A DNA stretch of 64,000 bases, taken from contig NZ_JOAX01000018.1 of NCBI RefSeq assembly GCF_000720485.1, positions 1 through 64,000 on the forward strand. The letters are read 5' to 3'. The notes under the pieces are model-generated. The model searched no databases. It saw nothing but the letters and a program-made list of their open reading frames with translations, and was not told the DNA's origin. The position numbers and the translations under genes were made by a program. Positions 59,438 through 64,000 of this stretch are shown in pieces. The DNA is from Streptomyces ochraceiscleroticus. Its GTDB lineage: Bacteria; Actinomycetota; Actinomycetes; Streptomycetales; Streptomycetaceae. Position 1 is the first letter of the stretch. Each line of letters starts with the position of its first letter.

Positions 59438-60322
59438 ATGGCTATCTTCCTCAACAAGGACAGCAAGGTCATCGTCCAGGGCATGACCGGTGCCACGGGC
59501 ATGAAGCACACCAAGCTCATGCTGGGTGACGGCACGAACATCGTCGGCGGCGTGAACCCGCGCAAGGCCGGCACCGAGGTCGACTTCGACGGCACCTCCG
59601 TACCGGTCTTCGGCTCGGTCAAGGAGGCCATGGAGAAGACGGGCGCCAACGTCTCCGTCCTCTTCGTGCCGCCGGCCTTCTCCAAGGCCGCCGTCGTCGA
59701 GGCCATCGACGCCGAGATCCCGCTCGCCGTCGTGATCACCGAGGGCATCGCCGTCCACGACTCCGCCGCCTTCTGGGCGTACGCGAAGGCCAAGGGCAAC
59801 AAGACCCGCATCATCGGCCCGAACTGCCCCGGTCTCATCACCCCGGGCCAGTCCAACGCCGGCATCATCCCGGGCGACATCACGAAGCCGGGCCGCATCG
59901 GCCTGGTCTCGAAGTCCGGCACGCTGACGTACCAGATGATGTACGAGCTCCGTGACATCGGCTTCTCGTCGGCCGTCGGCATCGGTGGCGACCCGGTCAT
60001 CGGCACCACCCACATCGACGCCCTCGAGGCGTTCGAGGCGGACCCCGACACCGACCTGATCGTCATGATCGGCGAGATCGGCGGCGACGCCGAGGAGCGT
60101 GCGGCCGACTACATCAAGGCCAACGTCACCAAGCCGGTCGTCGGCTACGTCGCGGGCTTCACCGCCCCCGAGGGCAAGACCATGGGCCACGCCGGCGCCA
60201 TCGTCTCCGGCTCCTCGGGCACCGCCCAGGCGAAGAAGGAGGCCCTCGAGGCCGCCGGTGTCAAGGTCGGCAAGACCCCGACCGAGACCGCCGAGCTCGC
60301 CCGCGAGCTGCTCGCCGGCTGA
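59438..60322 (+). CDS. sucD: Succinyl-CoA synthetase alpha subunit
   Basis: 294 aa. A CoA-binding Rossmann part ([26 protein letters not shown]) and ligase part with the phospho-histidine His251 in [29 protein letters not shown] and [14 protein letters not shown] are intact. ATG at 59438 behind AAGAGGGA. Forms the heterodimer or heterotetramer with SucC; co-transcribed. A terminator follows at 60378. Confidence 0.98.
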   Translation: MAIFLNKDSKVIVQGMTGATGMKHTKLMLGDGTNIVGGVNPRKAGTEVDFDGTSVPVFGSVKEAMEKTGANVSVLFVPPAFSKAAVVEAIDAEIPLAVVITEGIAVHDSAAFWAYAKAKGNKTRIIGPNCPGLITPGQSNAGIIPGDITKPGRIGLVSKSGTLTYQMMYELRDIGFSSAVGIGGDPVIGTTHIDALEAFEADPDTDLIVMIGEIGGDAEERAADYIKANVTKPVVGYVAGFTAPEGKTMGHAGAIVSGSSGTAQAKKEALEAAGVKVGKTPTETAELARELLAG

Positions 60323-60377
60323 ATCCGGCGCGGCGCGGCACTGCGTCCCTGACGTGGTGTGCGCGTAGTTTTCCGAG

Positions 60378-60416
60378 CGCGGACCCGTACTCCCTTGGGG
60401 GGTGTACGGGTCCGCG
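60378..60416. terminator. Terminator after sucCD, 13-bp stem
   Basis: CGCGGACCCGTAC (60378-60390) pairs perfectly with 60404-60416 around a 13-base loop. It lies between sucD and the convergent sigma-like gene. Confidence 0.88.
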
Positions 60417-60438
60417 TTCGTGTGTACGGGGCCGCGCG

Positions 60439-61299
60439 TCAGGGGCGGTGCTGCGGGTCGTGCTCGGCGTGCGCGTCGCCGGCCGGGGCCGCGGGCGCGC
60501 CGGGCGGCACGGGCGGCTGGACGTACCGCTCGCCGGTGCCCGCCCACAAGGAGGCGGCCGTGACCGCCACGATCAGCCCGGTCAGCCCGATCGCGCTGCG
60601 CGTCATCCGCCGGGTGCTGCGCTCGCTGCCGGTCCGTACGGCACGCGCCGACGCCGTCCGTACCGGGTGCGCGTCCGCCAGTTGCGCCAGCCGCTCGCAC
60701 AGGATCTCCCGCTGCCGGGCCGGCGGCGCGCCGGCCAGCCCCAGCTCCGGAAGCCGCCCGGCCAGCGCCTCGCGGGCGTGCGTGAGCCGCCCGCGCGCGG
60801 CCGGCGTGCTCGCCTCGATCTCGGCCGCGGCCTCGGGCAGCTCCAGGCCGACGGCGTCGTGCAGCAGCAGGGCGCGGCGGTAGGGCGCGGGCAGCCGCAG
60901 CAGGGCGGCCAGCAGCGGATCGGGCCGCCCGCTGCCCGCCGCCTTCACGGGGGACCGGCAGGTGCTGGGGCGAAAGCGGTGCCAGGGGGAGAGCGCGTAC
61001 TCGTGGGTCGCGGCCCGCACCCAGCCGGCCGGGTCGTGGTCCGTGGCCACCTCCGGCCAGCGCTGCCAGGCGAGCTGGAAGCCCCACTCGACGGCCTCGC
61101 GGGAGAGGCGCGGCCGGCCGGTGAGGAGGAACGCCTGCCGGGCGAGCGCCGGTGCGTGCCGGACGTACAGCGCGTCGAAGGCGGCCGCGGGTGACGGCGC
61201 GTCACCGGTCGCGGGTGACGGCACGTCAGCCGGGCCGGGACCCTCACCGGCCCGCCGGGGCTGCTGGGACTTTCGGGCTGTCCGGGTTGTAAATCCCAT
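60439..61299 (-). CDS. ECF-sigma-like protein with C-terminal membrane segment
   Basis: 286 aa. A sigma-70 region-2-like part (FDALYVRHAPALARQAFLLTG, RLSREAVEWGFQLAWQRWPEV) is followed by a region-4-like helix-turn-helix (LPAPYRRALLLHDAVGLELPEAAAEI) and an extended helical region. One hydrophobic helix (about residues 234-254, IGLTGLIVAVTAASLWAG) and a Pro/His tail end the protein. Region 2 is degenerate, so it may not be a working sigma factor. The membrane segment suggests an anchored regulator. ATG at 61299; divergent from the DUF6350 gene with only 75 bases between. Confidence 0.75.
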   Translation of the reverse strand: MGFTTRTARKSQQPRRAGEGPGPADVPSPATGDAPSPAAAFDALYVRHAPALARQAFLLTGRPRLSREAVEWGFQLAWQRWPEVATDHDPAGWVRAATHEYALSPWHRFRPSTCRSPVKAAGSGRPDPLLAALLRLPAPYRRALLLHDAVGLELPEAAAEIEASTPAARGRLTHAREALAGRLPELGLAGAPPARQREILCERLAQLADAHPVRTASARAVRTGSERSTRRMTRSAIGLTGLIVAVTAASLWAGTGERYVQPPVPPGAPAAPAGDAHAEHDPQHRP

Positions 61300-61374
61300 A
61301 AACGTATCTTGGGCGACACGTCCGGCATTCGCCCGCTGCGTAGTGGAAACGGGTGTTGTTGGCAGCATGGCGGC

Positions 61375-62760
61375 GTGAGCCAGATGACCGACAACGGACC
61401 GACGGCGGCCACGCCGGGCGGGGCCGCCGCGCAGCCCGCCACCACGACCGGCGGCGCGCTCCTCGCGGGGATGGTGACCGCCGGGCTGGGCCTCGGCGTC
61501 TGCACCGTCTCCGTCCTCCTCCTGTGGATCGCCGCGCCGGCGCCGGCCGCCGGCAGCCCCTCCGGCGCGCTGCACATCGCCGCCGACCTGTGGCTGCTCG
61601 CGCACGGCGCCGACCTCGTACGGACCGCGGGGCCCGGCGCGGCCGCCGTGCCGGTGGGCGTGACGCCGCTGCTCCTCGTCGCCGTGCCCGTATGGCTGCT
61701 GTACCGCTGCGCCCAGCGCGCCCTGTCGGCGGCGGACGGCGGGCCGCGACGGCATGCGCGCGGCACGGGACCGCTGCGCCGCCCCGCTTCCCCCGGCGCC
61801 GTGCTCGGCCGGTTCCTCGGCGGATACCTGCTGACCGCCGCGGCCGCCGTGGCGTACGCGGCGTCCGGGGCGCTGCGAGTCGCGCCGGTCAGCGCGCTGC
61901 TGTGCGTACCGCTCACCGCCGCGGGCGCGGTGGCCGTGGCGGCGGCGCGCACGGTCGGGCTGCGCGCCGTACTGCCACTGCCCGCGCGCGCCCGGCGGGC
62001 CTGGGCCGGACTGCCGCCCGGCGTGCGCGCGGCACTCGCCCCGCCCCGGCGCGCCGCCGCGCTGCGCGCCGCCTGCGCGGCCGGCGCGGTGCTGCTCGCC
62101 ACGGGCGCGCTGCTGGTCCTGACCGGCGTGGTGTGGCACGCGGGCGCCGTGCGTCACAGCCTCCTGCACGTCGCCCCGGACTGGCCCGGCCGCGGCACGG
62201 TCCTGCTGGTCTGCCTCCTGCTGCTGCCAAACGCGGCCGTCTGGGGCGCCGCGTACGCGCTGGGCCCCGGCTTCACACTCGGCGCCGGCAGCGCGGTCGG
62301 CCCGCTCGGCGCCGTCGGCTACCCGGCGGGCCTGCCGCCCTTCCCCCTGCTCGGCGCGGTCCCGCAGGAGGCCGCCGGGTCCCCGCTGACCTGGGCGGCG
62401 GCCGTCGGGCCCGTCGCGGCGGGGGCGGCCGCCGCGTGGTACGCGGCGCGGCCCGCGCGCGCCGCGGCGGCCGCGCGCGGGCCCGAGGCCCGGCTGCTGC
62501 GCTGGAACCGCCGGGCCACCGCCACGGTCGCGGCGCTCGCGGCACTGATGTGCGGGGCCGGGGCCGCGGTGCTCGCGGGCGCGGCGGGCGGCGCGCTCGG
62601 CACCGCCGCGCTCCGGCACGTCGGCCCGAGCTGGTGGCTCACGGGCGCGGCGGCGGCCGGCTGGACGGCGGCCGTCGCCGTACCGGGCGCGCTCGTCCTG
62701 CGCGAGTGGCATCTGTGGCGCACGCTCGGCCGCTCGCCGCTGGCGAAGCGCCGCTCGTGA
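61375..62760 (+). CDS. DUF6350 (PerM-like) integral membrane protein
   Basis: 461 aa, about ten hydrophobic segments (for example ALLAGMVTAGLGLGVCTVSVLLLWI, VGVTPLLLVAVPVWLLYRC, AACAAGAVLLATGALLVLTGV, GTVLLVCLLLLPNAAVWGAAYALGPGF). ADLWLLAHGADL and YALGPGFTLGAGSAVGP are conserved in this Streptomyces family, now often called cell division protein PerM. GTG at 61375 or ATG at 61384; neither has a strong ribosome site. In S. coelicolor I recall this gene just before purN, which fits the window end. Confidence 0.85.
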   Translation: MSQMTDNGPTAATPGGAAAQPATTTGGALLAGMVTAGLGLGVCTVSVLLLWIAAPAPAAGSPSGALHIAADLWLLAHGADLVRTAGPGAAAVPVGVTPLLLVAVPVWLLYRCAQRALSAADGGPRRHARGTGPLRRPASPGAVLGRFLGGYLLTAAAAVAYAASGALRVAPVSALLCVPLTAAGAVAVAAARTVGLRAVLPLPARARRAWAGLPPGVRAALAPPRRAAALRAACAAGAVLLATGALLVLTGVVWHAGAVRHSLLHVAPDWPGRGTVLLVCLLLLPNAAVWGAAYALGPGFTLGAGSAVGPLGAVGYPAGLPPFPLLGAVPQEAAGSPLTWAAAVGPVAAGAAAAWYAARPARAAAAARGPEARLLRWNRRATATVAALAALMCGAGAAVLAGAAGGALGTAALRHVGPSWWLTGAAAAGWTAAVAVPGALVLREWHLWRTLGRSPLAKRRS

Positions 62761-62782
62761 CCCCGCTGGAGGCCCGTGGTTT

Positions 62783-63781
62783 TTATTCCTGCACGCTCAG
62801 GATCGGCCGGAGCTGCTCGGGGAGGAGGTCCTCGCAGGAGTGCTGGGCGGACTGGGTGAGGGCGTCGTTGACGCAGGTGTAGTAGTCCTTGTACACGAGC
62901 TGGAGCGTGAAGCCCGCGGCCACGATGCACAGCGCCAGGCACGCCGTGACCAGCCCGCTCACCGCCGCGGTGGTCTGCGGCCGGCTGCTGCCGGAGGCCG
63001 TGGGCGCGCCCGTGTTGCCGGCGGTCGCGTGCGGCGGTCCCGCCGTCGGCGTGGTGTCCTGCTCGTGCGACGGCCTGCCGATCCCGATGTCCGCCGCCGT
63101 GGCCTTCGCGCCCTCCGGCTTCCCCTGGCCCGGCTTGCCCGCGCCCGGCTTGGCGCGCAGCGCGCTGATGCCCCAGTACAGGGCCAGCGCGCCGAGCAGC
63201 AGGGCGATCTCCGGGAGACTGAAGAGCGAGAAGAAGAACGCCCACATGCCCGACAGGAGCGCGTAACGCGCCCGCCGCTGGGCCGGGTCGGTCGGGTCCC
63301 AGCGCAGCCCGGTCTGGCCGGGGCCGCCGGAGCCGCCCGGTCCCTCCGGGCCGCCGCGCCCGGGGCGGCTGCCGAATCCGCCGCTCTGGCGCCCCGGCTG
63401 CCGGCTGCTCCACTGGCTGCCCCAGGCATGCCGGCCGTCGTGCTCGTCGGAGGAACCCCCGGCGTGGTCCCCGGAGTCGCCGGAGTCCCCGGAGGCCCCG
63501 GAGTCCTCGGGGTGTCCCGAGTGCGCGTGGCGGGGCCGCCATTCCCGGTCGGGCGTCCCGGCCGGCGGCGCGGCGAAGGGGTTGTCACGGTCCCGGCCGT
63601 CCTGGCCGCCGGCCCCCGCACCCCGGCCCTCCCCGGAAGCGCCCTCCGGGGAGGACGGCGACGGCTTGCGCTCACGCGGCAGCAGCACCGCCGCCCAGGG
63701 AGCGGTGGCGGGCTGGGGGCACCTCCCAGCGGTAGCTGGGGGCGGGAGAAGGAGGGCCGCCCGGCGGCGTCGGTCCGTCAT
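62783..63781 (-). CDS. Membrane protein with long Gly/Ser/Asp-rich cytoplasmic tail
   Basis: 332 aa. The N-terminal 165 residues are disordered (repeats such as SGDSGDSGD, Gly/Arg/Pro-rich). Then comes a segment common to DUF4190-like proteins: RYALLSGMWAFFFSLFSLPEIALLLGALALYWGISAL. A Lys/Gly/Pro linker, another membrane helix (AAVSGLVTACLALCIVAAGFTLQL) and a short C-terminus with two Cys (YYTCVNDALTQSAQHSCEDLLP) complete it. Convergent with the DUF6350 gene. Start ATG 63781 without a clear ribosome site. A palindromic repeat at 63713-63746 falls inside its first 25 codons. Confidence 0.75.
   Translation of the reverse strand: MTDRRRRAALLLPPPATAGRCPQPATAPWAAVLLPRERKPSPSSPEGASGEGRGAGAGGQDGRDRDNPFAAPPAGTPDREWRPRHAHSGHPEDSGASGDSGDSGDHAGGSSDEHDGRHAWGSQWSSRQPGRQSGGFGSRPGRGGPEGPGGSGGPGQTGLRWDPTDPAQRRARYALLSGMWAFFFSLFSLPEIALLLGALALYWGISALRAKPGAGKPGQGKPEGAKATAADIGIGRPSHEQDTTPTAGPPHATAGNTGAPTASGSSRPQTTAAVSGLVTACLALCIVAAGFTLQLVYKDYYTCVNDALTQSAQHSCEDLLPEQLRPILSVQE
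63713..63746. repeat. Compact palindromic repeat inside a coding 5' end
   Basis: The element reads GCTGGG, 7 bases, CCCAGC (63725-63730), GGTA, GCTGGG (63735-63740), GGCGGG: overlapping inverted repeats in about 34 bases. I recall very similar GCTGGGGGCACCTCCC-type palindromes scattered through Streptomyces genomes, so it is probably a dispersed repeat that stayed in frame here. Confidence 0.5.
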
Positions 63782-64000
63782 CTGAGGTGCGTCTTCCCCT
63801 TGTCTCGTCCGTTCGCCGTTCCGTCCGTCCGGCGGCGGGTCCACCACGATTCGCGCGCGATCTGCACAGATCACATGCGGTCTTACGCCCGACGCTACCT
63901 TCCGCGTCCGCCCCCGTCCCGTGGGGGCCGCGCGGTGTGCCGGTATCGTTGCTGACGGTCGGCGCCTTCGTAGGGTTCCCCGGATTTCCGGTACCCACGG
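63782..64000. other. Window end, presumed promoter region of the next gene
   Basis: About 220 bases without a supported gene. From recalled gene order purN would follow on the plus strand, but no part of it is visible here. Confidence 0.3.

Noticed and set aside
58217..61087. A 956-codon minus-strand frame across sucCD
   Set aside because: Antisense shadow of two highly conserved genes, with no recognisable domain.

Overview
The window is high-GC DNA with strong third-position GC bias. Its content is typical of a Streptomyces chromosome: a ydaO-type c-di-AMP riboswitch ahead of an NlpC/P60 hydrolase, XRE/DUF5753 plus DUF397 regulators, pcrA, icmB, sucCD, and a cytoplasmic-type contractile injection system (CIS). 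The order pcrA, M23 peptidase, lipase, icmB, then sucCD, a small sigma-like protein and a DUF6350 membrane protein matches what I recall of the S. coelicolor core region around SCO4796-SCO4812. This is recollection, not a search. The first 56 bases are not genomic: they are an Illumina/Nextera adapter with an i5 index, so this is the end of a contig.

Layout. 57-4427: a truncated membrane protein, a PspC-type sensor kinase/LuxR response regulator pair, and a HATPase / XRE-DUF5753 / DUF397 regulatory triad. 4433-7037: GNAT acetyltransferase and alpha/beta hydrolase, divergent around a clear palindrome, then a small membrane protein. 7169-15565: cell-envelope and core genes (NlpC/P60 hydrolase with riboswitch, pcrA, LytM/M23 peptidase with a tyrosine-rich repeat, lipase, icmB). 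15718-24134: a five-gene island of DUF5691, SWIM zinc finger, MoxR-type AAA ATPase, DUF5682 and VWA. Its two halves diverge from a perfect 14-bp inverted repeat whose halves look like DNA-damage (RecA-NDp/PafBC-type) promoters. 24438-26918: two secreted low-complexity proteins. 27122-57529: a complete, tightly coupled CIS locus on the minus strand. 58238-64000: sucCD, a sigma-like protein with a C-terminal membrane segment, a DUF6350 membrane protein and another membrane protein.

The CIS locus reads, in transcription order: sheath, tube, zinc-ribbon baseplate chaperone-like protein, proline/arginine-rich protein, DUF4255 cap protein, AAA ATPase, a small unknown, a 2307-residue eCIS-core (DUF4157) protein, a SUKH-like protein, tube adaptor, LysM protein, hub, spike, PAAR tip, gp25, two large baseplate proteins, a beta-helix-like protein, a DUF6519 protein and a cytoplasmic endolysin. 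Most neighbours overlap by 1-8 bases, so assembly is probably translationally coupled. I found no separate tape-measure and no tail-fibre gene. The 2307-residue protein ends in what looks like a His-Me-finger nuclease tip and is followed 14 bases later by a SUKH-like candidate immunity gene. Both the tip and that gene are visibly lower in GC than their surroundings, which suggests a polymorphic-toxin-style exchange of toxin tip plus immunity inside a CIS effector.

The two most rewarding targets are the CIS toxin/immunity module and the MoxR-VWA-SWIM-DUF5682-DUF5691 island with its symmetric divergent promoter.
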